Shown here: piece by piece, positions 28,471 through 37,311 of the stretch
Layout: each line of letters begins with the position of its first letter
How positions within the stretch are numbered: position 1 is the first letter of the stretch
NCBI GenBank assembly: GCA_029881795.1
Contig: JAOULX010000002.1
Coordinates: 301,966 to 365,965 of the forward strand
Reading direction: 5' to 3'
Source of the DNA: Gammaproteobacteria bacterium
GTDB lineage: Bacteria > Pseudomonadota > Gammaproteobacteria > SZUA-229
Length of the DNA: 64,000 bases
Notes under the pieces: model-generated
The model's input: the letters and a program-made list of their open reading frames with translations, nothing else
What the model was told of the DNA's origin: nothing
The model's database searches: none
Made by a program: the position numbers and the translations under genes

Positions 28471-29841
28471 ATGAGTGAACATGTTGTCAGTAAGTTGGCC
28501 GATAATGATGCATTACGGCATCAACAGAAAGTGTATGCCGAGCAGGTCAGACTAACGTATATACCTATCTGGTTATCAGTTGCTGGCACATTGGCGGGTG
28601 CTGTTTTGTTTGTTGCGCTGCAATGGACAGTGATAAGTCATAATGTACTTTTGAGCTGGTTATCAGTCATGACAGTTCTTGTATGCTTGCATGGTTATTT
28701 GGGGTATCGTTATTTTCGTACCAATCCTGATACTTGTAAGGCTGGTGACTGGGGCCGATATTATGTTATTAGTACGGTTTTTGCCGGGTTATTGTGGGGT
28801 AGTGGTGCCGTGCTGTTTTTTCCTGAAGCCAATTTTGAGCAGCAGATAACGGTTGCATTTGCCATGCTTGTAATCAGTGCGGGTGGTGTCATCACTTTAT
28901 CTCATCTGCGTGGTGCTGCCTATGCGTTAATCATTCCCACGATGTTGCCACTGCTGCCGTTGTTCTTTTTTGAGAAAACCTATATTGCTATTATGATGGG
29001 TTTGTTGTTAGTAGCGATATTTATTTTTCTGTTGCTAAGTGTTTATTATTTAAATGCCAGTAGTTTTGAAAATATCAGCCTGCGCTTTGCGGCGCTTGAA
29101 AATGAGCAGATACTGATTCAGGCAAAACAGGAGGTTGATAAATCCAGCCAGGAAAAATCGAAATTTATTGCCAATATGAGTCATGAGTTGCGTACTCCTA
29201 TGAATGTTATTCTTGGTTATGCACAGATTTTGCAGCAAGATAAAACGCTCGGAATCGAAACCCAGACAAATGTCAAAGAAATTATTTCTGCGGGCCACCA
29301 CTTGCTGGAATTGATTAAAGAAGTTCTGGATCTTTCTAGAATTGAGTCAGGTTATATTGAACTCAAATTTGAAGAAGTCGTACTCGATGAAGTCATTGAT
29401 GAGTGTGTCTCATTAATTCAGCCGCTTGCCGACGAGCAGGCTATCACTATTTATATCAGAATAAGCGAAAATATTACTGTATCCACAGATCGAAAAAGAC
29501 TTAAACAAGTTTTAATTAACCTGCTATCAAATGCTGTTAAATACAATCGTAAGCAAGGTAGAATTGACTTAACGGTATCAAAATTGGATGAGAAGTATAT
29601 AAGAATTACAGTTCGCGACAGTGGTTACGGAATTTCGGAAGGAAGGCTGCATGAATTGTTTCAGCCATTTAACCGGCTCAATGCTGCCAATAAAGGCATC
29701 GAAGGCACTGGTATTGGTCTTACCATAAGCAGAAATCTAATTGAACGTATGGGCGGAGAAATTGGGCTAGAAAGTCAGCTAGATGTAGGGACTAGTTTCT
29801 GGATTGATCTGCCTTTAGGTGAGCTACTTTATTACCGATAA
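28471..29841 (+). CDS. Six-TM sensor histidine kinase
   Basis: A 456-residue kinase with about six transmembrane helices between residues 28 and 195 and only short loops. A linker leads to HisKA with His238 in MSHELRTPMN and HATPase_c (NLLSNAVKYN, DSGYGIS, GTGIGLTI). It lacks a receiver. The core is close to the truncated kinase at the left edge of the window. It sits 15 nt after the PhnD-like gene, suggesting that the periplasmic protein reports ligand binding to this membrane domain. Confidence 0.92.
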   Translation: MSEHVVSKLADNDALRHQQKVYAEQVRLTYIPIWLSVAGTLAGAVLFVALQWTVISHNVLLSWLSVMTVLVCLHGYLGYRYFRTNPDTCKAGDWGRYYVISTVFAGLLWGSGAVLFFPEANFEQQITVAFAMLVISAGGVITLSHLRGAAYALIIPTMLPLLPLFFFEKTYIAIMMGLLLVAIFIFLLLSVYYLNASSFENISLRFAALENEQILIQAKQEVDKSSQEKSKFIANMSHELRTPMNVILGYAQILQQDKTLGIETQTNVKEIISAGHHLLELIKEVLDLSRIESGYIELKFEEVVLDEVIDECVSLIQPLADEQAITIYIRISENITVSTDRKRLKQVLINLLSNAVKYNRKQGRIDLTVSKLDEKYIRITVRDSGYGISEGRLHELFQPFNRLNAANKGIEGTGIGLTISRNLIERMGGEIGLESQLDVGTSFWIDLPLGELLYYR

Positions 29842-30079
29842 AAACTATAGTCTGTCAGATTGTTACTAAGGCTCTATAGATAAAAATATAATTGAAATTA
29901 TATTAACCATTAAAAATATTGTCTTGCCGGGGATGTGTCCATCCCAGTTCTTCTTGCTGCACAGCTAGGGTCACACAATAAAAATCGAAAGCTAAATTTT
30001 TCCACAATTTTTTACAGGAATTATTCTGCTGTGTTCAGATACACTTAGTGCATAAGGTTTCTATTGGCCGAGGTATAGA

Positions 30080-31570
30080 TTGAAAAATTTAAGATTTAAA
30101 AACAGCTACCTGCTACTTGGTGAAGCTTTTTACCACAAATGTAAACCTAGCCCTGTTGCAGAGCCTGAGTTAATTGCGTTAAACCGGCCACTGGCAACTT
30201 CGTTAGATATCGATGTCGAGACTACTGACCAGGCGTTTTTGACCGACATTTTTTCGGGCAATAAAGTTCATCAAAGTTGTCAGCCGCTGGCGATGGCTTA
30301 TGCCGGACATCAGTTTGGTAATTTTAATCCACAGCTAGGTGATGGTCGGGCAATTTATTTGGGCGAAATTGAGCTTGCAGACGGCAGCACAAGCGATCTT
30401 CAGTTAAAAGGCTCCGGGCCAACGCGTTATTCTCGTAATGGTGATGGCCGCGCTGCATTAGGGCCGGTATTGCGTGAGTATCTGTTAAGTGAGGCGATGT
30501 TCTGTCTAAATGTGCCTACGACCAGAGCACTGGCTGCGGTAACCACGGGTGAGCAGGTGGCAAGAGAGCGGTATTTGCCGGGGGCGGTCATTACCCGCGT
30601 TGCCAGTAGTTTTATTCGAGTTGGTAGTTTTGAGTATTTTGCCCGTCAGGGTGATCAACTATCGGTTAAAAAACTCGCGGATTACATGATAGGGCGAAAC
30701 TATCCGCAAACAGCCGAGGCTGAGCGGCCATATCTGGCATTTTTTGAAGCCGTGGTGTTACGGCAGGCCCGACTGATTGCAAAATGGATGCAGTTGGGAT
30801 TTATTCATGGCGTGATGAATACGGATAATATGTCAGTGGCCGGTGAAACCATTGATTACGGGCCCTGTGCTTTTATGGACTATTTTAATCATAGACAGGT
30901 GTATAGCTCGATCGATAGGCAAGGACGTTATGCCTATACTATGCAGCCAGATATCGGATTATGGAATTTATCGCGTCTGGCGGAATCACTACTGCCGTTA
31001 TTTGCCGCCGAGCCTGAGACGGCTGTTAAGCTGGCACAGGATATTTTGCAATCGTATCTCAATGCATACGCCAGTGAATGGCTGGCCGGTTTCAGGGATA
31101 AATGTGGCTTAACAGCTGTGTCTGCAGTTACCGCAGCTGATGATAAAGCCTTGCTTGAAGCGCTGCTGGATATTATGGCTGATAACAAGGCAGACTTTAC
31201 GCTGACGTTTTATTATTTGTCCAAATTAGATGCTGATGTTACAGACAAAGATAGTGCGCTGCTGAGTTTGTTTTCAGATCACAGTGCGATTAATGGCTGG
31301 CTGCAGAACTGGCGTCAGCGGCTGATGCTTGAAAAACATAGCGACCGTGAAAGACAGTGTGCCATGCAGCAGGTGAACCCGGTTTATATTCCGCGTAATC
31401 ATCAGATTGAGGCTGTGATAAAGGCGGCGCAAGACAATAACGATTTCACACCGTTTCATAGCTTGTATGAGGTGCTTCAAAAGCCTTTCGAATACCAGCC
31501 GGGCAGGGAACAATACAGTCAGCCTCCATCGCCGCAACAGGTAGTGCTGCAGACATTTTGTGGTACCTGA
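30080..31570 (+). CDS. selO: SelO/YdiU protein adenylyltransferase
   Basis: A 496-residue pseudokinase-fold enzyme that AMPylates proteins and is tied to redox stress. It has the family motifs GHQFGNFNPQLGDGRA, KGSGPTRYSR-type glycine loop with GDGRAALG, and the catalytic MNTDNMS (DN metal site) followed by DYGPCAFMD. A conserved Cys stands three residues from the end, where some SelO proteins have selenocysteine. The start is TTG at 30080 with GAGG 6 nt upstream. It appears to be monocistronic. Confidence 0.96.
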   Translation: MKNLRFKNSYLLLGEAFYHKCKPSPVAEPELIALNRPLATSLDIDVETTDQAFLTDIFSGNKVHQSCQPLAMAYAGHQFGNFNPQLGDGRAIYLGEIELADGSTSDLQLKGSGPTRYSRNGDGRAALGPVLREYLLSEAMFCLNVPTTRALAAVTTGEQVARERYLPGAVITRVASSFIRVGSFEYFARQGDQLSVKKLADYMIGRNYPQTAEAERPYLAFFEAVVLRQARLIAKWMQLGFIHGVMNTDNMSVAGETIDYGPCAFMDYFNHRQVYSSIDRQGRYAYTMQPDIGLWNLSRLAESLLPLFAAEPETAVKLAQDILQSYLNAYASEWLAGFRDKCGLTAVSAVTAADDKALLEALLDIMADNKADFTLTFYYLSKLDADVTDKDSALLSLFSDHSAINGWLQNWRQRLMLEKHSDRERQCAMQQVNPVYIPRNHQIEAVIKAAQDNNDFTPFHSLYEVLQKPFEYQPGREQYSQPPSPQQVVLQTFCGT

Positions 31571-31675
31571 TTTGATTTCAAGCAGACGGGCTCTGGACAT
31601 GATATTCGTTGGCAGAGGACACCTGATGTTAGGTAAGCTCGCTAATGGCTGTTTTGTTGTCGGACGACTGTAAAC

Positions 31676-31849
31676 TTATTTTGTTACCAGTATTTCACCG
31701 AATAAAGGCTGGCCGTTATCACTGATTTGCTGGCGAAGACTTTTACTGATCAAGAACAGGGAAACGCAGAGGTCAATGTCTTTACAGTGTCGGTGTATAA
31801 CGGTCATCGCTTCATCACGGCTTTTGTAAGTGTATTTATTTATTATCAC
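31676..31849 (-). CDS. 57-residue hypothetical protein
   Basis: A small ORF on the minus strand, GTG at 31849 to TAA, with GGA about 8 nt upstream of the start. The product is amphipathic and coding-like, with a KDIDLCVSLFLISKSLRQQ stretch, a GQPLFGE motif and a basic end. It lies 97 nt downstream of the four-Cys paralogue on the same strand and could be co-transcribed with it. No family is recognised. An ATG at codon 15 is an alternative start. Confidence 0.5.
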   Translation of the reverse strand: MIINKYTYKSRDEAMTVIHRHCKDIDLCVSLFLISKSLRQQISDNGQPLFGEILVTK

Positions 31850-31946
31850 TATAATCCGGTGCTAAAATTCATTCAACCCAGTATCTTATAAGGTGTATTT
31901 TTGTATGGGAAATCAGACTGCGTTTTTAAAAACCTGAGTTTTTTGT

Positions 31947-32222
31947 TTAGTGCAAGTTGTGCTCTATGATTTCTTTTATTCTTTGAACGCAGTCGGTGAC
32001 TTTACATTGCTCTTTATACGGGCAGGAAAGTTCGAGTTTTTGTATCTGGTGTTGATCAGTCGCCATGACAGAAACCAGTGAAATTTCCTGTCTTTCTCTG
32101 TGCGATGTGGTCTGTGTGAATAAGTCGATCATACTATAGCCCTCGATGAAACGTTTGCGGGCATAAAAAGCTATTTTTTCAAAGTCATAGTTACCGATGC
32201 AGTAGGGGTTGCTGTGTTTCAT
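31947..32222 (-). CDS. Four-Cys small protein, paralogue 1
   Basis: A 91-residue protein from ATG 32222 (AAGGA 7 nt upstream). I chose this start because the NP-x-C-x-GNYDF opening then lines up with the two paralogues at 34378 and 37527. It has no signal peptide or TM. Fixed features are NPYCIGNYDFEKIA, A-x-KRFI-x-G, a helical middle and the C-terminal motif LSC-x5-C-x4-C with KEIIE. The four cysteines could bind Zn or an Fe-S cluster. Unlike its paralogues, it has no FNR-type box upstream that I can find. Function is unknown. Confidence 0.85.
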   Translation of the reverse strand: MKHSNPYCIGNYDFEKIAFYARKRFIEGYSMIDLFTQTTSHRERQEISLVSVMATDQHQIQKLELSCPYKEQCKVTDCVQRIKEIIEHNLH

Positions 32223-32539
32223 TTTGACATCCTTTTCCATCAGTTGGACACTATTTATAGCGCAGACCGAATCAATAATATATATGGATTTGTAATAAAT
32301 TTGTGTCTGTTTAAATTCCGCGCTTGCTGTGCAGGGTGTTGTTTGTGTTTCAGCATGATCGTATTTATTAATTGTTTATAATATTAGAAGTTATGAGTAT
32401 GAGTGTCAGAATAACTAAGCCGTGAGCATACAAGCATTGGCATGAGTATTTAATTTCTGCGAAATATTGATTTAGTATAAGTTTAAAAAAAACAAGTTCT
32501 GATATACTGATAGCCGTTCGAGAATTAAGGCTGCAGCAG
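32223..32539. other. Divergent intergenic region
   Basis: About 317 A/T-rich bases between paralogue 1 (-) and the HAMP/cytochrome operon (+). No gene is seen, and there is no TTGAT-N4-RTCAA box. Promoters for both sides are expected here. Confidence 0.45.
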
Positions 32540-33055
32540 ATGTACAGTGGAATAATAACCAGAATCTCTTTGTCAGTCGTGCTGAGTACGGCGCTTATCC
32601 TGTTGGTCATGATTTCCATAGTGCTGGTGGGTTATGACGGTAATTACGGTGATTTTATTCAGTCGCAGGCGATCAGCCAAAAAAACATGCGGTTTGCAAT
32701 CGTGCTTGTTAGTCTGCTGCTAATTTTTATCACAGCATTAATCAGTTGGCTAATCGGTTTGTACAGCAGTTTCAGAATTGCCGGGCCGTTATACCGGTTT
32801 ACTCAGAATCTGGCGCATTGTTATGAGACACAGAGGATGCTGAATATCCGTTCGGACGATTATTTACAGGATTTATCTAAAAGCATTATTAGCGCAGCAA
32901 AACAACTGGAAGCTCACAAACTTACGCTGCTAAAGCAAACTGAAAGCATACTTGGCTTATTGCAGCAGTCAGCTGGAGAGCTTGATAAAGAAAAGCTGAA
33001 CGCATTATTACTGCAACTTAAACAGCTCGAAGCCAGAGTCTTGCTCGATGAATAA
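32540..33055 (+). CDS. Small membrane HAMP-like protein, upstream of cytochrome
   Basis: A 171-residue protein. TM1 is about 9-30, the periplasmic loop only about 20 residues, and TM2 about 50-75. A HAMP-like start (FRIAGPLYRFTQNLA) and a helical cytoplasmic tail follow. There is no kinase, cyclase or receptor tip, so it has no recognisable output. Its stop overlaps the start of the heptaheme cytochrome by 8 nt. It may convey the redox state of the cytochrome or act as an assembly anchor; neither is shown. Confidence 0.85.
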   Translation: MYSGIITRISLSVVLSTALILLVMISIVLVGYDGNYGDFIQSQAISQKNMRFAIVLVSLLLIFITALISWLIGLYSSFRIAGPLYRFTQNLAHCYETQRMLNIRSDDYLQDLSKSIISAAKQLEAHKLTLLKQTESILGLLQQSAGELDKEKLNALLLQLKQLEARVLLDE

Positions 33056-33836
33056 GTATCAATCTGGCGGCTTACTGGCGTTTTTACTGGTGATGTTAAT
33101 TGCTTCAATAAACCTTGTGTTTAGTGATAACAATAAAAGCGCTTTTCACCCTGCACAAACTGACTGTCAGCAGTGTCATCTGGCGCAAGGGGAGATAACA
33201 GCAGAAAATGCCAGTCAGCTTTTAGCAACACAGGAGAAACTGTGTTCACAGTGCCATCAAAAATCACTTAAGGTCAGCCATCCCAGTGGTTTAATTCCGG
33301 GCCAGGAATTACCAGCTCGGTTTCCGCTGGACTGGAAAAATGAAATGACCTGTAGCACCTGCCACAATGTGCATGTTAAAGGCGAGGCTTCGATACGCGG
33401 CGGTATTCGTGGCAAACCTCTTTGCCTGAGTTGCCATCAGCTGACATTCTTTACTACCATGGCAGATAGTGGTACATCGATACAGCAGTCGGTTCACAAA
33501 GGCCGGATCAGTAACGAGTTTTCCGGAGCGGACAGCTATTCGATGGAATGTATGAACTGTCATGGTAACGAAGGTGATACGATTAATATTTCGATTAATA
33601 GTAAGGGCATTGTAAAGCATAATAGCGGAGCAGTTAATCATCCGGTTGGCATGCGCTACACAGACTCTTATGGACGTGGCAGTTATGTTGCGCTTGAGAA
33701 ACTGTCTAAAAATGTGATTCTGCCCGATGGCAAGGTCAGCTGTGTATCCTGTCACAAGGGTTACAGTAAAAAACACGGTGAAATGATCAGTGTTAAATCT
33801 AAAACGGCTTTATGTTTAGAATGTCATGATATGTGA
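33048..33836 (+). CDS. Heptaheme c-type cytochrome
   Basis: A 262-residue exported cytochrome. The N-terminal hydrophobic segment (about 8-25) is a signal peptide or uncleaved anchor. Seven CxxCH sites are seen at about residues 40, 66, 102, 126, 168, 232 and 256 (CQQCH, CSQCH, CSTCH, CLSCH, CMNCH, CVSCH, CLECH). Additional His residues (for example in NVHV, SVHKG, VNHPVG) can serve as distal ligands. Spacing resembles NrfB or doubled-CXXCH families. It is flanked by overlapping genes for two HAMP-like membrane proteins. No reductase gene is adjacent, so its electron partner is unknown. Confidence 0.94.
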   Translation: MNKYQSGGLLAFLLVMLIASINLVFSDNNKSAFHPAQTDCQQCHLAQGEITAENASQLLATQEKLCSQCHQKSLKVSHPSGLIPGQELPARFPLDWKNEMTCSTCHNVHVKGEASIRGGIRGKPLCLSCHQLTFFTTMADSGTSIQQSVHKGRISNEFSGADSYSMECMNCHGNEGDTINISINSKGIVKHNSGAVNHPVGMRYTDSYGRGSYVALEKLSKNVILPDGKVSCVSCHKGYSKKHGEMISVKSKTALCLECHDM

Positions 33837-33841
33837 AAATA

Positions 33842-34369
33842 ATGAATAACAGTCAACGAAAACATCATTTTATTAACGGCGCATTACAGAACCGGCTGAT
33901 TTTCAGTCTGGTTATTTTTGAGTTGCTGCTGATCAGTTGCGCCGTGTATTTTGTCTATCAGGACATGACTCAGGTTATTGAAGACAATATGTTTCGCTCG
34001 CATATTCAGAACAGTTTAAGTCTGGAGTATTTTGCCGGCAGGGTGTTACAGGCCATGATGGTGTTACTGATTGTTAATCTTGTTGTTGCTTCAGCTATTG
34101 TCTGGCGCTGGAGACACTATGTGAACGGTATCGTTGAGCCGCTACAAAAGATGATAGCCTCAATTCATCAACTTGATTTTAGAAACAAGATCGAGCAGCC
34201 GGCGCTGCATGAAGCAGTAGTGATTACCCAGCAATGGCAACTGCGCGAGAAACAACGCTTTTATGCAATAAGACAGCATCTGGCAGAGTTAAGTGTTGAT
34301 GAGGCTGCCGATCTTACGGAGAAACTACAGCATTGTCGTCAGCTAATCGGTAACAATAGCAGCGATTAA
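33842..34369 (+). CDS. Small membrane HAMP-like protein, downstream of cytochrome
   Basis: About 175 residues from ATG 33842; a GTG at 33833 overlapping the cytochrome stop is equally possible. TM1 is about 20-42 and TM2 about 70-92, with a short loop between. The cytoplasmic part starts like HAMP (IVEPLQKMIASIHQLDF) and continues as helix. It shares the architecture of the 32540 product: two TMs, HAMP and no output domain. The three genes form one tight operon. Confidence 0.85.
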   Translation: MNNSQRKHHFINGALQNRLIFSLVIFELLLISCAVYFVYQDMTQVIEDNMFRSHIQNSLSLEYFAGRVLQAMMVLLIVNLVVASAIVWRWRHYVNGIVEPLQKMIASIHQLDFRNKIEQPALHEAVVITQQWQLREKQRFYAIRQHLAELSVDEAADLTEKLQHCRQLIGNNSSD

Positions 34370-34377
34370 ACTACACT

Positions 34378-34653
34378 TTAATGCAGTTCGTTTTCTATTA
34401 TTTCTTTTATTACTGAGCGGCAGGTCGTAACTTTGCATTGCTCGGTATACTGGCAGGATAGCTGCAGGTTTTCTACGCTATCATTTTCAATATCCATAAA
34501 CGATACCAGCGCTATTTCCTGGCGTTGTCTGAGAGAGTGTGCGCCCTGCAACAGTTCATTGGTGTTGCAGCCTTCGATGAAGCGTTTTCGTGCATAGTGG
34601 GCAATTTTGTCAAAGTCGTAGTTACCCAGACAAAAAGGATTGTGGTGTGCCAT
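34378..34653 (-). CDS. Four-Cys small protein, paralogue 2
   Basis: About 91 residues from ATG 34653 (MAHHNP, aligned with the family); ATG 34668 would add MSICF. It has NPFCLGNYDFDKIA, the YARKRFIEG block shared with paralogue 1, and the motif LSC-x5-C-x4-C with KEIIENELH. It ends 8 nt beyond the stop of the convergent HAMP gene. An FNR/Dnr-type box at 34718-34731 with a -10-like TAATCT places it under oxygen or nitric-oxide control. Function is unknown. Confidence 0.87.
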   Translation of the reverse strand: MAHHNPFCLGNYDFDKIAHYARKRFIEGCNTNELLQGAHSLRQRQEIALVSFMDIENDSVENLQLSCQYTEQCKVTTCRSVIKEIIENELH

Positions 34654-34689
34654 AAAGCAGATACTCATTGTTTTTTTTATTGTCTGCTC

Positions 34690-34731
34690 AGATTAAGCGG
34701 TATGGTTGTATCAAATATTGATATCGGTCAA
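34690..34731 (-). promoter_or_regulatory. FNR/Dnr-type promoter of paralogue 2
   Basis: TTGAT-ATCG-GTCAA at 34718-34731, and on the minus strand TAATCT at 34690-34695, exactly 32 nt centre to centre. That spacing matches class II FNR promoters (site at -41.5). The box centre is about 71 nt before the ATG. Confidence 0.75.
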
Positions 34732-34936
34732 CTGAATGATAGTTAACGACCTGAGTGCGGGCAGACTCTTGAAATATTATTTTATCAGTCAATAAATATT
34801 ACTGATTTGAGTGTCTCTGTTGTCAATAGATTTGCTGTAAAAGCGAATTTTGCGGTAGTAATATTTTTATTGCTGGAATGCTACTGGCATGAATCCGTGA
34901 TCTGTGGTCTGATGATCGAGGTTTCGGAAAAGAGTG

Positions 34937-35293
34937 ATGCTGATGTTTTTGTTGAATTTTGTATTTCATCTGTTGCATATTATTATTATTTTATCATCAT
35001 TGTTTTTATACTGGTTTGATGATTTTGTCGGTCTTCATCTGATACTGCAGGTGATTATATTAAGTTCATGGCTTATTATCGGCCCGATAATGAAAAAACC
35101 GGGAGTCTGTGTACTGACAGAATTACAAAAAAAAATGGGACTCGGGGGCGATGCCGGATTTTCGGAATCCTATATCGTTTACCTTGTAAAAAAGCTGGGC
35201 TATAAAGGTCACGATAACAAAAAAATCGACCTGATTACTTTCTCTGTTTTCGCCTTATCCAGCATCGTATCGATATACCGCTATGTGAGTTAA
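34937..35293 (+). CDS. Small membrane protein, DUF2784-like
   Basis: About 118 residues. Two or three hydrophobic helices lie in the first 50 residues, with HLLHI, WFDDFVGLHL and WLIIGPIMKKPGVCVLTELQKKMG, a pattern resembling DUF2784-type inner-membrane proteins. A short helical C-terminal part ends in another hydrophobic stretch. The start could be GTG 34934, ATG 34937 or ATG 34943; GGA lies 8 nt before 34937. An overlapping longer frame at 34807 is less likely. Function is unknown. Confidence 0.7.
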   Translation: MLMFLLNFVFHLLHIIIILSSLFLYWFDDFVGLHLILQVIILSSWLIIGPIMKKPGVCVLTELQKKMGLGGDAGFSESYIVYLVKKLGYKGHDNKKIDLITFSVFALSSIVSIYRYVS

Positions 35294-35359
35294 GTAAAAC
35301 TACTGAAAACAGCTTGCCAGAGCCGCAGCGGGTATCATTGCGAACTATGAGATCATAAA

Positions 35360-36526
35360 TTAATCCTGATTAAGCCGTGCATTACTGCTGATGGTGGTCG
35401 GGTATTTTAGTACAACCCAGTAGGTCGAGACGACAAAAGATGTGATGGTTGCGATCTGTAAAATCATCGCCGAGTCTTTAGTCAGTAACCCCATTGATAG
35501 TGCCGAGAAGGCGACTAATAAGGAAAACTCGCTGGACTGTGACAGGCGTACTGCCAGCTCGCGTGATATCTCTGGTGATTCACCTGACCAGCGAAAGGCT
35601 TTCTGAAAGACCAGTGCTTTTAACGGCACTATCAGAACGCCAAAGGCAATCGCTGCCAGTAGCAGATTTAATTCGATATTGAAATTCAGTTCGGCACCGA
35701 CCGCAAAGAAAAATAAAATAAGAAAAAATTCACGCAGTGGTTTTAAATGTTCTGCAATGATCAGAGCAACCCGGCATGAGGCTATGGATAAGCCGGCAAC
35801 AAAAGCACCGAGTTCATAGGACAGTCCCAGTAAGTAGGCACCTTCTGCCCACAACAGACACCAGGCCAGTGTCGCAACAAAGGTGTATTCCTGTACCACA
35901 TCAAACTTCATTAACAGTGGTGTCATGATATATTTAACACCGATAACTGATAGCAGCCATAAACCGATAAATTTTGCCAGCAGAATAAAAAACACGGCTA
36001 GCGTACTCTGTGCCTGATCGCCGCTGATAAAAAGTATCACCAGTATCGCGAGAATATCCTGAATTAACAGAACACCTGTCATCAACTCGCCTTTGCGCTT
36101 GTGATGCAGTGTAGTGGTAGGAATCAGTTTTAAAGCGATAACAGTACTGGAAAACATCATCGCAGCAGAAAAAATCAGTGCGCTATCGACAGTAAACTGC
36201 ATTAGTAATGCAAACCCTAGGCTGGCAACGGCAAAGACGATGGCTGTGCCAACCGTCAGTGCTGAGGTGGTTTTTATAAGACGAGGTATCTTGCTAGGCT
36301 GGAGGTTGAGACCGATAAGAAAGAGCAGAAGAATGATACCGATATGAGAAAACTGCTGTACCTGTTCAGTATGTTTTATCAGCTGGTATCCGCCAGGGCC
36401 GATTAAAACACCGGCGGCTATATATGCAATGATGATTGGCTGCTTGCCATAAAGAAACAGGGTGCCGAGTATGGCCGCGCTGATAATGATGAGGCTGAGC
36501 TGAAAAATAATACTGTCGACAATCAT
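35360..36526 (-). CDS. CPA2-family cation/proton antiporter (KefB-like, no RCK domain)
   Basis: About 388 residues from ATG 36526 (AAGG 6 nt upstream); the frame is open for 33 more codons, but these are polar and unlike the family. It has roughly 12 TM helices with GVLIGPGG, FSHIGIILLLFLIGL, FSSTVIALKL and ELGAFVAGLSIA, all typical of Kef/CPA2 antiporters. The protein stops after the membrane domain, so the cytoplasmic RCK/TrkA-N regulatory domain of KefB/C is absent. It probably exchanges K+ or Na+ for H+. It appears to be monocistronic. Confidence 0.92.
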   Translation of the reverse strand: MIVDSIIFQLSLIIISAAILGTLFLYGKQPIIIAYIAAGVLIGPGGYQLIKHTEQVQQFSHIGIILLLFLIGLNLQPSKIPRLIKTTSALTVGTAIVFAVASLGFALLMQFTVDSALIFSAAMMFSSTVIALKLIPTTTLHHKRKGELMTGVLLIQDILAILVILFISGDQAQSTLAVFFILLAKFIGLWLLSVIGVKYIMTPLLMKFDVVQEYTFVATLAWCLLWAEGAYLLGLSYELGAFVAGLSIASCRVALIIAEHLKPLREFFLILFFFAVGAELNFNIELNLLLAAIAFGVLIVPLKALVFQKAFRWSGESPEISRELAVRLSQSSEFSLLVAFSALSMGLLTKDSAMILQIATITSFVVSTYWVVLKYPTTISSNARLNQD

Positions 36527-36789
36527 TCGATACCTTATTGCTAAAAGATCATTATTGATCAATCTACCACATAATCTGACAGAAAGCCTGTGGCAGTGAC
36601 CCGAATGACTGATCTGCTTGAGCAAGTAAGCTATTTATAAATATCGGCTAGCTGGCAGTATCACTGGGGTTGGCAAGGTTGAGCGCAGAGCTGAGTTAAG
36701 CAAAAAATACATTTTTGCATGAGCCGGCAAATACAAGTCAAGCAGCCAGCTCATGCCTGAGTCTAAAGTCGAAAATCAATAGCCACCTG

Positions 36790-37278
36790 CTACTCAACCT
36801 TAATCCGGCGGCGATGTGAGTTTTCGTGTTTTGGAATAGTCAATTCCAGCACGCCGTTCCTGAAAGAGGTTTTGATATTGTTATCATCGACCTCACCAGG
36901 CAGAAGAAAAGAGCGATAGACTTCGTTATTCCTGATTTCCTGCTTCAGGTAATCAGCATTTTCTTCTTTTTTCTCAACACGAGTATGTGCCTTGATTAAC
37001 AGTCTGTTATTGCTTATCGAAACATCAATGTCTTCTTTTTCGATACCCGGCAGCTCTGCCTTAATAAAAATCTCCTTGTCACGATCAATTACATCCATAG
37101 TGGGAAAATGTGGGAATGTTACGGCTACAGCCGGATCGGTTTCAGCAGCGTTCTTCAGCGGGTTGTGCCAGAAGTGATTAAACATATTTTCAATTTTATG
37201 TTCGAGATTGCTGAAAGCAGACAGGTAACTGTGCTGCTCGTTATTGGAACTTTTTGAAAGATCTTTTTTAGTTTGCAT
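36790..37278 (-). CDS. Hsp20-family small heat shock protein
   Basis: A 162-residue chaperone with GGAG before the ATG. The alpha-crystallin domain is about 50-150 with ELPGIEKEDIDVSIS, a charged loop and NGVLELTIPK, followed by a short basic tail. It prevents aggregation of unfolded proteins. No sigma-32 promoter was recognised. Instead an FNR/Dnr-type box is centred 68 nt upstream, so expression is probably tied to low oxygen or nitric oxide along with the neighbouring four-Cys genes. Confidence 0.95.
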   Translation of the reverse strand: MQTKKDLSKSSNNEQHSYLSAFSNLEHKIENMFNHFWHNPLKNAAETDPAVAVTFPHFPTMDVIDRDKEIFIKAELPGIEKEDIDVSISNNRLLIKAHTRVEKKEENADYLKQEIRNNEVYRSFLLPGEVDDNNIKTSFRNGVLELTIPKHENSHRRRIKVE

Positions 37279-37311
37279 GATAAATACTCCATTATTTTAT
37301 GAAACTTACTA

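Noticed and set aside
34807..35019. 70-residue ORF overlapping the DUF2784-like gene
   Set aside because: Different frame with biased Val/Phe/Tyr composition and no ribosome site. The 34937 frame has a recognisable family-like pattern.
36555..36562. TTGATCAA palindrome near the antiporter start
   Set aside because: The half-sites overlap instead of being separated by 4 nt, so it does not fit an FNR box.
36527..36625. N-terminal 33-codon extension of the antiporter frame
   Set aside because: Polar, His/Arg/Cys-rich and unlike the family. ATG 36526 has AAGG at ideal spacing.
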